The translations under genes and the position numbers were made by a program. From NCBI GenBank assembly GCA_029977865.1, contig JAPOKA010000003.1:1-34569 (forward strand): 34,569 bases of DNA, read 5' to 3'. Source of the stretch: a bacterium. Its GTDB lineage: Bacteria > Planctomycetota > Phycisphaerae > Phycisphaerales > SM1A02. This document shows, in pieces, positions 1 through 7,952 of this stretch; the stretch's first letter is position 1; each line of letters begins with the position of its first letter. The notes below the pieces were generated by a model. It did not search any database. It worked only from the letters and a program-made list of their open reading frames with translations, and was not told where the DNA came from.

Positions 1-2451
1 GAGGTCGTCCTGCGAACGCTGCGTCTCGAAGCCGACGCAGCCGCGAATCGACGCGACGCCACAGCGCTTGCCGACATCGCCAGTTCCATCAGCGGTCGCG
101 GTTGGGGTCGGAAGCTTCCGAGCGACTTGAGCGAGGGAATCGCGAAGGCCCGCGCCTTGCTCGAGCGCGCGGCGTCGCAACGCGAGGCCCAGGCGGTCGC
201 CGCCGAGGTCCACCTCGCCTTCGCGGCGATGGACCGCGCGGCGCTTGAGCGACTTGAAGGGCGATGGAAGTCGCTGCGAGCCGTCGCGCAGGAGCGCGAG
301 GCGAGCGACGCCGCGTTCCGTTGGCTCGAGGCGACCCGGGCGAGCGAAGCGACCGATCTCGAGGCGGCACGACTCGTCGCCGAACTCGAGCGGGTGCTCG
401 ATTCCGGCGGCGATCTGACGCAGGCACGATCGCTCGCCCGCAACCTCGATCGGCTCGGACGCACTTCGCCTGCCCGGATCACCTCACGACTCCATGCCCT
501 CGAGGCGCGAGCCGAGGACGATCGCCGGCGGCGACGGCGTCAGCGAGCGTTGATCGCCGCCGTGGTGGTCATCGTGGTCGGGGGCGGCAGTGCGTGGTTC
601 GCGATGCGACTGCTCGCCGAACGGCACGCCCTCGAACAGGCCGAACGCCTCGGCGAACTCGTCGAGCAGAACGAATTCGCCGCGGCCGCGACGCTTCTCC
701 AGGAACTCGACGCTGCCAACACGGCGGAGGACCCGCTGTGGCCGTCCGCCCGAGCCCGCTACGAGTCGATCGTGTCCGATGCCTCGATCGCCATCGGCGA
801 ACATGACGCGGCCGAGGCGGCTGCGCTTGAACTCGTTGCCGGCATCGACGCCGTGCTCGCCGAGACCGCTGGCGAGGGTCTTGCCGAGTCGAGCCGCGGC
901 CTTCTGGAGCGCTCGCTCCGGCAGATCGACGCCCTCGACCCGGACCTCGGAATTCCCGGCCGCGACGAGCGGCAGCGAGAGCTCCGGGCTCGAATCACCG
1001 AACTCGACACCCGCCGCGCCGCGGCGGCGCGAGCGCAGCTGGGCGAGTTCGGTCGCCGTGCCGATGCGATCGCCACCCCCGACCCCGGAGCCGACGCCGA
1101 CCAACTCGAGGCGACGCGGCTTGCGATCGCGAGTCTCGCTGGGGAGATTCGCGGCGTCTCCGAGTCGATCGCAGTCTCTGCATCCGAGGAAGCTGCGGCG
1201 AAGGCGATGCTTGACCGGCTCGCAGCCCGCGAGAACACGCTCTCGATGCGGCTCGAGGGACTTGCCGACCTCGAGCGGCTGCAGCGCGAACTGGCCGCCG
1301 AGTCGCTCGACGAGTCGCGATATCTCGCCGGCTACCGGCGACTTCTCGCCGACCATGGTGCGGTGCTCGCGGCTCGCGGGGTCCTGACCACCTACGAAGC
1401 CGGACTCGCCGCCGCCGAAGCGGGAGTTGCCGTCCGACACTGGCGCGAGACCGCGTCACGCTCGATCCGCGCCGCTTCCGAGGTCGGATCGTTCCATCCC
1501 GAGACCCGACAGGAGGCGCGAGCCATGAACGCCGCGGTCGGCTCGCACCTCTCGCTCTTCCCCGGCAGCCCCCACGCCGACGAGGCGCGGCGCTTCCGAA
1601 GCTATCTCGACCGGATCGACGCGCTTCCGGAGGGAGCCGCGGGCGAGCGAGCGGCGGTGACCACCGGTCTTCTCGACAGCGGATTCCTCGACCTGTTGCG
1701 GGTGCCGCTTGCCAACGGTGGATTCGTCTATCGCCGCAGCGGCGGCCGCAACGCCTTCGACAACGCCGTCTCCAACCGCGGCGAACTCTCGGTCCCGGCC
1801 GGGCGGCTGCTGCCGCGGACCGGTGTCGAGTCGACGCCGGCCGGAGTCGCCGAGGAGACTTCGGCGTCGAAGCTCCTGCGCGAATGGCTGCCTCGGATCG
1901 AGTCCGCAAACGCGGAGTCGGTGCGGGTGCAGCTGCTCGGCCTGATCGAGGCGACCAATCGCCTCCGCGAAGAGGACCCTCGCTTGCAGTTGGCCTTCCT
2001 CCAAGTGCTATGGCGGCTGCACGATCGCCTGCCCGGACCCAATGCCGGCGTTGCCAAGCGCTGGCTCGAGGATCTCGACGCCGGTCGAATCGGCGGAACC
2101 GGTGGCGACTTCCTCGAGCGTGCGCCGGAAGGACGCGACTCCATCGCGGACTCCCGGCGGCTCGATCGTCTCGCGATGTCCGAGGCTCCCGATGCGGAAC
2201 GTCTCGCCGCTGCCGATCGCGACTGGTGGAACGAGCTCGCGGCGGGGTTGGCGCCGCTCGCGGCAAGCGGCACCCTCGTTCCCGCCGGACCCGATGGTCC
2301 GCTGCGTCGCGCGGAGGGCGGCGGCACCTTCGTCATCCTGGTCGATCGCGGCGGTGTCGCAGTGATGGTCCCGGTCGTCTTCGACGGCGACATCGCCTCC
2401 TTCGCCGGGGCCGCGCCGCCGCCGGCTCCGGTCCAGTGCTTCCAACGATGA
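1..2451 (+). CDS. large single-pass membrane coiled-coil protein, 5' partial
   Basis: The reading frame is open from the first base of the window, so the true start lies upstream. The TTG at 127 is only an internal codon. The visible product is 816 residues. It is rich in Ala, Glu, Arg and Leu, with long heptad-like helical stretches on both sides of one membrane segment. That segment is at about codons 182-202, preceded by a run of arginines (RRRRRR), which predicts the part before it is cytoplasmic. The region after it is long and mostly helical. The C-terminal part (about codons 560-816) is less repetitive and may be globular. I do not recognise a named family. The stop codon overlaps the start of the TolQ-like gene (ATGA at 2448-2451), so the two are probably translationally coupled. 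A structural or signalling subunit of the channel complex is an inference from position only. Confidence 0.8.
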   Translation, partial: EVVLRTLRLEADAAANRRDATALADIASSISGRGWGRKLPSDLSEGIAKARALLERAASQREAQAVAAEVHLAFAAMDRAALERLEGRWKSLRAVAQEREASDAAFRWLEATRASEATDLEAARLVAELERVLDSGGDLTQARSLARNLDRLGRTSPARITSRLHALEARAEDDRRRRRRQRALIAAVVVIVVGGGSAWFAMRLLAERHALEQAERLGELVEQNEFAAAATLLQELDAANTAEDPLWPSARARYESIVSDASIAIGEHDAAEAAALELVAGIDAVLAETAGEGLAESSRGLLERSLRQIDALDPDLGIPGRDERQRELRARITELDTRRAAAARAQLGEFGRRADAIATPDPGADADQLEATRLAIASLAGEIRGVSESIAVSASEEAAAKAMLDRLAARENTLSMRLEGLADLERLQRELAAESLDESRYLAGYRRLLADHGAVLAARGVLTTYEAGLAAAEAGVAVRHWRETASRSIRAASEVGSFHPETRQEARAMNAAVGSHLSLFPGSPHADEARRFRSYLDRIDALPEGAAGERAAVTTGLLDSGFLDLLRVPLANGGFVYRRSGGRNAFDNAVSNRGELSVPAGRLLPRTGVESTPAGVAEETSASKLLREWLPRIESANAESVRVQLLGLIEATNRLREEDPRLQLAFLQVLWRLHDRLPGPNAGVAKRWLEDLDAGRIGGTGGDFLERAPEGRDSIADSRRLDRLAMSEAPDAERLAAADRDWWNELAAGLAPLAASGTLVPAGPDGPLRRAEGGGTFVILVDRGGVAVMVPVVFDGDIASFAGAAPPPAPVQCFQR

Positions 2452-3362
2452 AGTTCGCGGAGAACCCGATGCAGACCGCACCCGATCGCCACGTTTCCGG
2501 CTCCGCCTCCCGGCAGGGGTTCGTGCTGCGGTACCGCAGCGTCGACCCCGAGGCGCGGCTGGGCCTTCCCAGTGGTCGCTTCACCAACGCCAGCGGTGCC
2601 GCAAGCCTGGTGGTGGCGCTGGTGGGGCTGGCGGTGGTCTACGGCCTCGCATTCTCTCTCCGCGAACGGCCGGGCTTCTCGATGGCCTGGACCTATCTCA
2701 CCGCGTTCGCGGGCATTCCGATTCCCATGGCGTTCCTCTCCGCCTGGGCGATCGCCATCCTCTCGCTCAAGGCCCTCAAGGTTCGGGCGCAGCGCACCGC
2801 GCTGCGACTGCGGTTCCTCCCCGAGGACCCGGCCTTCAACGTCTCCAGCTCGACCGCCGAGCGGGTGATCGAAGCGGTCGAGACGAGCGTCGAGGAGCCG
2901 GAGCGGTTCATGTTCCTCAGTCGGGTGCTTCGGGCACTCAAGAGCGTCCGCAACGTCGGCCGCGTCGCCGACGTCGACGAGATGCTCGCCACCCGCGCCG
3001 AACAGGACGAGAACCTCGTGGAGGGCGGCTACACCCTGGTGCGCGGATTCGTCTGGGCGATCCCGGTGCTTGGGTTCATCGGAACCATTGTCGGCCTCAC
3101 CGCTGCGATCGGACGTTTCGGCGGAGTGCTCGGGCAACCCGGACTTCCGCTTGAATCGATCACCGCACAACTCACCGATGTGATCGCCGGTCTCGACACC
3201 GCATTCGTCACCACCGGCGAAGGCCTGGTGGCGGCCCTCGCGATCCACCTTCTTCAGGTCTTCGTGCGCCGCCAGGACGAGTCGTTCCTCGACGAGGTTC
3301 GCGAGGCGTGCACCGCCGAGATCGTGGCGCGGGTCCGGCTGCTCGCACCGTCGGAGGCCTGA
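2448..3362 (+). CDS. MotA/TolQ/ExbB-like proton channel protein
   Basis: The product is a 304-residue inner-membrane protein with four hydrophobic segments, at about 51-71, 82-108, 199-221 and 253-273. The last two carry the family hallmarks: GFIGTIVGL near 209-217, then a second hydrophobic helix with TAFVTTGEGLVAALAIH at 251-267. Members form pentameric proton or sodium channels around an ExbD/TolR/MotB-type dimer and convert ion flow into mechanical work across the envelope. The long cytoplasmic loop (about 109-198) fits the family. The start is the ATG overlapping the upstream stop; ATG 2469 is a possible alternative. Two ExbD-like genes follow directly, which supports a stator role. The cargo or target is unknown. 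Confidence 0.88.
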   Translation: MKFAENPMQTAPDRHVSGSASRQGFVLRYRSVDPEARLGLPSGRFTNASGAASLVVALVGLAVVYGLAFSLRERPGFSMAWTYLTAFAGIPIPMAFLSAWAIAILSLKALKVRAQRTALRLRFLPEDPAFNVSSSTAERVIEAVETSVEEPERFMFLSRVLRALKSVRNVGRVADVDEMLATRAEQDENLVEGGYTLVRGFVWAIPVLGFIGTIVGLTAAIGRFGGVLGQPGLPLESITAQLTDVIAGLDTAFVTTGEGLVAALAIHLLQVFVRRQDESFLDEVREACTAEIVARVRLLAPSEA

Positions 3363-3368
3363 TCCAGC

Positions 3369-4208
3369 ATGGCCCGCGGCAGACGCGACAGCCCGGTCTC
3401 GTTCTTCTCCTTCCAGGATGTGATGGTCTGCACCATCGGCCTCACCCTGCTCATCACCCTGCTGCTCATCCTCCAGATCGGCACGAGTGTCGCCGAAGCC
3501 GCGGCGCGTCTTGATCCGAGTCCGGTCGATGCGACACCCGAGGTCGAGGCGAGGGCCGAGCAGGCCGAGCGGCTGCGGCGCCGACTCGCAGAGCTCGAGG
3601 CTCGCGAAGCGCTCGATCCCAACCAGGAGCTCGCCCGCATCCGAGCCCGCCTGCGCGAACTCGACGGTGAACTTCGCCGCCTTCGCGGCGAGATGGGTGT
3701 CGCCGACGAGGAGCTCGCCGCGGCGCTGCGCTCGGGTTCGCTCGACGCCGACGAGGCGATCGCCGAAGCGCTGCTCGCGCGGCGCGATCGGCTCAAGGAG
3801 GATCTCGCCGCCGTCGAGGTCCGCCGCCGCATCGTCTACCTCGTGGCGAACGACGAGCCCCATCCGCCCACGGTGGCCGAACTCTCCGGTGGCCGTTCGA
3901 TCGTCTCCTTCGATCAGGAGCGCGAGGCGCCGATTGCGCTGGCCGCACCGACGCCGCAAGCGGAGGCCCGGCGCATCCTCGAGGTCTTCACCAGCCGCGG
4001 CGACTGGCGCGAGCGGACGCTGCTGGTCGTGTTGAAGCCCTCGGGCACCGCGACCTACCGGGCCCTGCTCGAGGCGATCGCCGCGGATCCAGCCTACGCG
4101 GAGGTGGTGCTCGGGCTCGATCTCATCGGTGAAGACCGCTGGACCTCCGACGCCTTTCCCACCCCGCGTCGCCGCGACGAGAGCGCCCCTCCCGGAGGCG
4201 CGCCATGA
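3369..4208 (+). CDS. ExbD/TolR-like single-pass protein, first copy
   Basis: The product is 279 residues with a short basic N-terminus, one membrane helix at about 17-38, a charged coiled coil at about 48-150, and a small predicted alpha/beta C-terminal domain at about 185-265. The segment SFFSFQDVMVCTIGL places an Asp (D17) at the start of the helix. That is where ExbD, TolR and MotB carry the essential ion-coupling Asp. It lies six bases after the TolQ-like gene and overlaps the next ExbD-like gene by ATGA (4205-4208). The long coiled coil is unlike classical ExbD (about 140 residues) and would extend the protein into the periplasm. Family assignment rests on topology, the Asp and context, not on strong sequence similarity. 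Confidence 0.72.
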   Translation: MARGRRDSPVSFFSFQDVMVCTIGLTLLITLLLILQIGTSVAEAAARLDPSPVDATPEVEARAEQAERLRRRLAELEAREALDPNQELARIRARLRELDGELRRLRGEMGVADEELAAALRSGSLDADEAIAEALLARRDRLKEDLAAVEVRRRIVYLVANDEPHPPTVAELSGGRSIVSFDQEREAPIALAAPTPQAEARRILEVFTSRGDWRERTLLVVLKPSGTATYRALLEAIAADPAYAEVVLGLDLIGEDRWTSDAFPTPRRRDESAPPGGAP

Positions 4209-5149
4209 GACGCCACGAAGAGGACGGAGACGGCCTCGACCTGCTGCTCGATGCGATCTGCAACATCTTCGGGCTGTTCATCTTCGTGGCGATGCTGGTG
4301 GCCCTGATCGTTTCGGTCCGCGGCACCGAGGCGATGCCCGAAGCGGCGCCGGCACCGCCCGACCCGCGGCTCGAGGCGAGCGCCGTCGAGATCGCAGAGC
4401 TCGAGGCTCGCATCGCCGCCTTCGATCCCGATGCCTTCGAGGCGGAGGATCGGGCCATCCAAGGGGCGCGGCAGGCCCTCGCCGATGCCGAGACCGAACT
4501 GCTTCGACGAGAGGCTGGGCTGGAGATCCTGCGCAGTCGCCTCGATGAGGAAGCTCGCCGCGACTCCGAACGGGCGGAGGATCGGCCCCGCCTCGAGGCG
4601 GAGATCCGTCGCATCGAAGAAGAGATCGCGAGCGTGCGGGAGACGCGGGACATCACGGTGCGCACGCCGCGGCGTCGTGAACTCGCCGGTCGCATTCCCG
4701 CGCAGCTGGTGCTGTGGCACGGCCGCGCCTATCTCCTCAACGACTGGTCGGTGCCGGATGCCCATCCCTGCGAGAGCTGGACCGAGTGGAACGACCAGGC
4801 CGTCGACGCCGCTCGCAGCGAGACGGTGATCCACTACTGCTGGCGGGCCGGTGGCCAGCACATCGACCGCACCGCCTATCTGCGGCCAGAGGGAGGCGTG
4901 GAGGTGCCCGACGGTGGATCGATCACCCTCGAACGGCTCGGCGCCTGGCGGCAGGCACTCGCGGGACTCGATCCGTCGCGGCATGTGATCTCGATCAAGG
5001 CCGACCCCGACTCCTTCGCGGCCTTCCCCTCGGTCCGCGCCGCACTTGCCCGGCGGGGCTTCCTCTACGACGTCGCGCCGGTGCGCATCGAACCCGCGAC
5101 CGGGATGTACCAGGACACCATTCTCGAAGGCCGAACCACCGCCCAGTGA
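4205..5149 (+). CDS. ExbD/TolR-like single-pass protein, second copy
   Basis: The product is 314 residues. A charged N-terminus (MRRHEEDGDG) is followed by one membrane helix at about 17-38 with an Asp at its start (D16, in LDLLLDAICNIFGLF), then a coiled coil at about 50-150 and a C-terminal globular domain at about 165-310. The helix and the Asp resemble ExbD/TolR, but the sequence is clearly different from the preceding gene, including a distinct C-terminal domain with two cysteines (in HPCESW and HYCWR). Its start overlaps the stop of the first copy. It is the last gene of this operon and converges on the vWA gene with only 13 bases between stops. The two proteins could form a heterodimer in the channel pore; this is inference. 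Confidence 0.72.
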   Translation: MRRHEEDGDGLDLLLDAICNIFGLFIFVAMLVALIVSVRGTEAMPEAAPAPPDPRLEASAVEIAELEARIAAFDPDAFEAEDRAIQGARQALADAETELLRREAGLEILRSRLDEEARRDSERAEDRPRLEAEIRRIEEEIASVRETRDITVRTPRRRELAGRIPAQLVLWHGRAYLLNDWSVPDAHPCESWTEWNDQAVDAARSETVIHYCWRAGGQHIDRTAYLRPEGGVEVPDGGSITLERLGAWRQALAGLDPSRHVISIKADPDSFAAFPSVRAALARRGFLYDVAPVRIEPATGMYQDTILEGRTTAQ

Positions 5150-5162
5150 CGCGCTTCGGCGA

Positions 5163-7952
5163 CTACTGCGGAACGAAGCGGTACTGCCCGCCATGGTCGG
5201 CGGCGATCTCGCGGAGCATCGGTTCGCTCGCGCTCTCGCCGAAGGCGTAGGTGTGGATCACCGTCCGCACCCGGCCCGAGTTGAGGTCACGAAGCCTCCC
5301 CGCGGTGGTCACCGGAATCAGGCCGTCGGTCATGAAGTGGATCTCGTCCGGAACCGGAGCGAGGCGCCTGAAGGCATGCTCGAGCGCCGAGACCGGTTCG
5401 GTGCCGCCCTGGGCCTCGATGCCTGCGAGCTTGGCGATGAACTTTCGCTTGAGGCTCGGAGAGGCACGCGTCCATCGATCTTCGAGCACCAGCGTCGAGC
5501 CGCTGAAAAAGAGCACGTAGAAGAGCCGGTCCGCAGGCAGTGCGTTGATGCTTCGTGCCAGTTCCGTCAGGGCCGCCTCGAGCCGCGGCCCCGCCATCGA
5601 ACCGGAGACGTCGACCACGAAGCAGATGTGGCGGCCCACGATGCTGGTGCCGAAGAAGTCGACCGCCGCGGGTGGATCGGCGTCCTGGATCACCTCCGAC
5701 GAGGCGGCGAATCCGCCTCGGTCGATCGACTCGCTGGCGGCCGTGGTCCCGCGCGACACCGACTCGAACGCGTCGCGATCGATGCGGGTGAATCGGCGAT
5801 CTCCGATCTGCAGCACGCCATCGGCAAGCAGCCACCGCCGCGTCATCGCGATCGGCTCGACCGGCGGCACCACCTCGACCCCGTCGATGGTGAAGGGCTC
5901 CTTCAGGAAGAGATGGGGAAGCTTCTCGTCGACTCGAAGCTCGAGATCGCCGTTGGGCATCACCTCGACGCGGAACTCGCCTGCCGCCACGTACGCGCCG
6001 TTGGCGAAGACGCGATAGAGCTTGAGGGTCTCCTGCTCGGGATCGATGGCGATCACCTGGCGCTCGTAGCCGCCCGGGGCAAAGTCGGCGCCGTTGCGGG
6101 CGAGGTTGATCTGCTCCCACGCTCCCCGCAGCGCCCACCGTGGATCGTCGGGCAGAGTCGGTTCGACTCGGTCACGCAGGCTTCGAAGCTCGATCGGTGC
6201 CGCATCGACCTCTGGCATCGCGATCAGTTCGCGGCGAACCGTTCGGCTCGAGGCGTCTTCGGAGGCCAATGCGTCGCCTTGCTCGCGGTCGGATGCTTGG
6301 GCATCACCTTCACCAGACGATTGCTCGGTGCCGCTGCCCGTGGTGATCGGTGGATCGCTCGAAGGGGAATCTGGGGCGGTCTGGTCGCTCGACGACGGAC
6401 CGGACAACGAACCCGACTGCGTCGCCTTGGCAGGCTCGTCCACGTGCTGCGCAGCTGAATCCAAGTCCGACTCGATCGAGACCGCGTCACCGAGCGGTGA
6501 AGTCTCTGCGTCTGCATCGACGGACTCCAACGAAGCCTGTGGACGATCTGCACCGGGGTCTGAATCGTGGACAGGTGCATCGATCGACTCGGTGGCGCCG
6601 GCAACCTCCGAAGCCTCGAGCGACGCTGGCGGTTGGCTGTCGGCGGTGTCCGGTCCTTCCTTCTCGACCTCGAGCGGGAAGTCCTGCACCTCAGGGGTGT
6701 CATCGAGGAACCGATCGGATGGCGTCGATTCGGCCGACTCTGCAGAGTGCGCGACGCCGAGACTTCCCTCGGGGGCCGGTGGTGCTTCGGGATCCGGCCG
6801 ACCATCGCCGCGGCCACCGTCGTTGGCGCCTGCGTTGCCACCGGCGGTGCTGGTCGCATCACGGCGCCGATCTCCGCCACCGGTCGCTCCAGAAGCCTCG
6901 GCGCCTCCCTGTTCGGCACTTCCTTCCATCGCTTCCGGTTCGATCCACTGCGGAGGCGGACCGCCGGCTGCGTTGGTCGGACTCGCAGCACCGGAATCGC
7001 TCGTGCTTCCCGAAGGCTGGATGTAGTCGTCACTCGACTCCCGCACCGTGCCCTGCTCACCGATGCCGCCAGCGGTTCCTGATCCACCCGCTGGAGTCGC
7101 GACGCCGCCGGCAGCGCCTTGTGCGGACCCTGAGGCCGCGGTGTCGCTGCCGGAGCCACTCTCGCCTTGCTCGCCCTCGCCGGATTGGGCGTCGCCTGCC
7201 GCTTGCGAATCACCGCCGCCAGCACCGCCGCCGGAACCAGATTGCCCCGAGCCTGCATCGGACCCGCAGGGTTCGGAAGCGCTGCTCGAGGATGCTCCGG
7301 TTTCGCCCGATGGCGAATCACTCGCCGATCCCGTGTCGCCATCCTGCGAACCGCTCTGTGCGCCGCGATCGGCTCCGGCGCGGGCGGTCTCGATCGCCGA
7401 TTGTGTTGCGGCAGCACCCGAAGCGCCGTTTGAACCGGTTGCTCCGTCGCCAGATTCACCTGGCGATCCGCCGCTCGCATTGCCGGCGGACTCGCTGGAT
7501 TGCGCGTCGCCGCCCGAGCTGCCTTCGCCATCGCCTGCCGAGCCACCACGCGACGATTCGCTGCCGCCTGAACCATTGCCGCCCGCGTTCGATCCGCTCG
7601 AGCCGCCATGGCGCGAGCCATTCGACGAGGCAGTGGAGGCGACGACGCGATCGGATGCGCTTGCAGAATCCGGATCGTTCTCATCCGATCCCATCTCGGG
7701 ATCGGTCGGGTGGGCTTCAAGCTGCTGCCGCGGACCGCGGCGGAGGTTCGCCCGCCCGATTCGCGCCGAGACGATCTCGTCGTCGGAGGCTTCCGGCGCT
7801 GCGCTCTGCTCGCTCTTGCAGGAGGGAACAAGCAGCGTGGCGGTGAACCACATCGACAAGAACAGGCACACCTTGAACCCCGAGGCCCTCCGGAGCCGCT
7901 GCGGCGAGCGCGGATGAAGTTCAACTGCCCGCCGTGACCGCGAAGGAGTCAT
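5163..7952 (-). CDS. vWA-domain lipoprotein with very long low-complexity linker
   Basis: The product is 929 residues. The N-terminus is basic, followed by a hydrophobic segment (about 27-42) and a lipobox-like VPSC with Cys45, predicting a lipoprotein. Residues about 50-590 are low-complexity, dominated by Ser, Gly, Ala, Glu and Asp, and almost certainly disordered. A folded region at about 600-760 (containing WEQINLARNG and TIDGVEVVPPVEPIA) precedes a C-terminal von Willebrand A domain from about 765. That domain has an intact metal site DVSGS at 781-785, GGTEP as the threonine motif, and MTDGL as the later Asp. vWA domains usually bind partner proteins through the bound metal. The start is fixed by an ATGA overlap with the upstream GAP1-like gene (7949-7952). 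It is the last gene of the GTPase operon. Confidence 0.85.
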   Translation of the reverse strand: MTPSRSRRAVELHPRSPQRLRRASGFKVCLFLSMWFTATLLVPSCKSEQSAAPEASDDEIVSARIGRANLRRGPRQQLEAHPTDPEMGSDENDPDSASASDRVVASTASSNGSRHGGSSGSNAGGNGSGGSESSRGGSAGDGEGSSGGDAQSSESAGNASGGSPGESGDGATGSNGASGAAATQSAIETARAGADRGAQSGSQDGDTGSASDSPSGETGASSSSASEPCGSDAGSGQSGSGGGAGGGDSQAAGDAQSGEGEQGESGSGSDTAASGSAQGAAGGVATPAGGSGTAGGIGEQGTVRESSDDYIQPSGSTSDSGAASPTNAAGGPPPQWIEPEAMEGSAEQGGAEASGATGGGDRRRDATSTAGGNAGANDGGRGDGRPDPEAPPAPEGSLGVAHSAESAESTPSDRFLDDTPEVQDFPLEVEKEGPDTADSQPPASLEASEVAGATESIDAPVHDSDPGADRPQASLESVDADAETSPLGDAVSIESDLDSAAQHVDEPAKATQSGSLSGPSSSDQTAPDSPSSDPPITTGSGTEQSSGEGDAQASDREQGDALASEDASSRTVRRELIAMPEVDAAPIELRSLRDRVEPTLPDDPRWALRGAWEQINLARNGADFAPGGYERQVIAIDPEQETLKLYRVFANGAYVAAGEFRVEVMPNGDLELRVDEKLPHLFLKEPFTIDGVEVVPPVEPIAMTRRWLLADGVLQIGDRRFTRIDRDAFESVSRGTTAASESIDRGGFAASSEVIQDADPPAAVDFFGTSIVGRHICFVVDVSGSMAGPRLEAALTELARSINALPADRLFYVLFFSGSTLVLEDRWTRASPSLKRKFIAKLAGIEAQGGTEPVSALEHAFRRLAPVPDEIHFMTDGLIPVTTAGRLRDLNSGRVRTVIHTYAFGESASEPMLREIAADHGGQYRFVPQ

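Noticed and set aside
1728-3959. 743-codon minus-strand open frame across the coiled-coil, TolQ-like and ExbD-like genes
   Set aside because: It crosses several plus-strand genes with clear families and overlapping junctions. The translation is low-complexity Arg/Gly/Glu with no recognisable fold.
5046-6458. 470-codon plus-strand frame over the convergent junction
   Set aside because: It overlaps the ends of two well-supported genes and shows no domain.
7048-7917. Long plus-strand open frame rich in Pro, Ser and Ala opposite the vWA lipoprotein linker
   Set aside because: It is the antisense shadow of the Ser/Gly/Ala-rich linker in GC-rich DNA. It has no domain, and the minus-strand gene is supported by an exact ATGA junction and a vWA domain.
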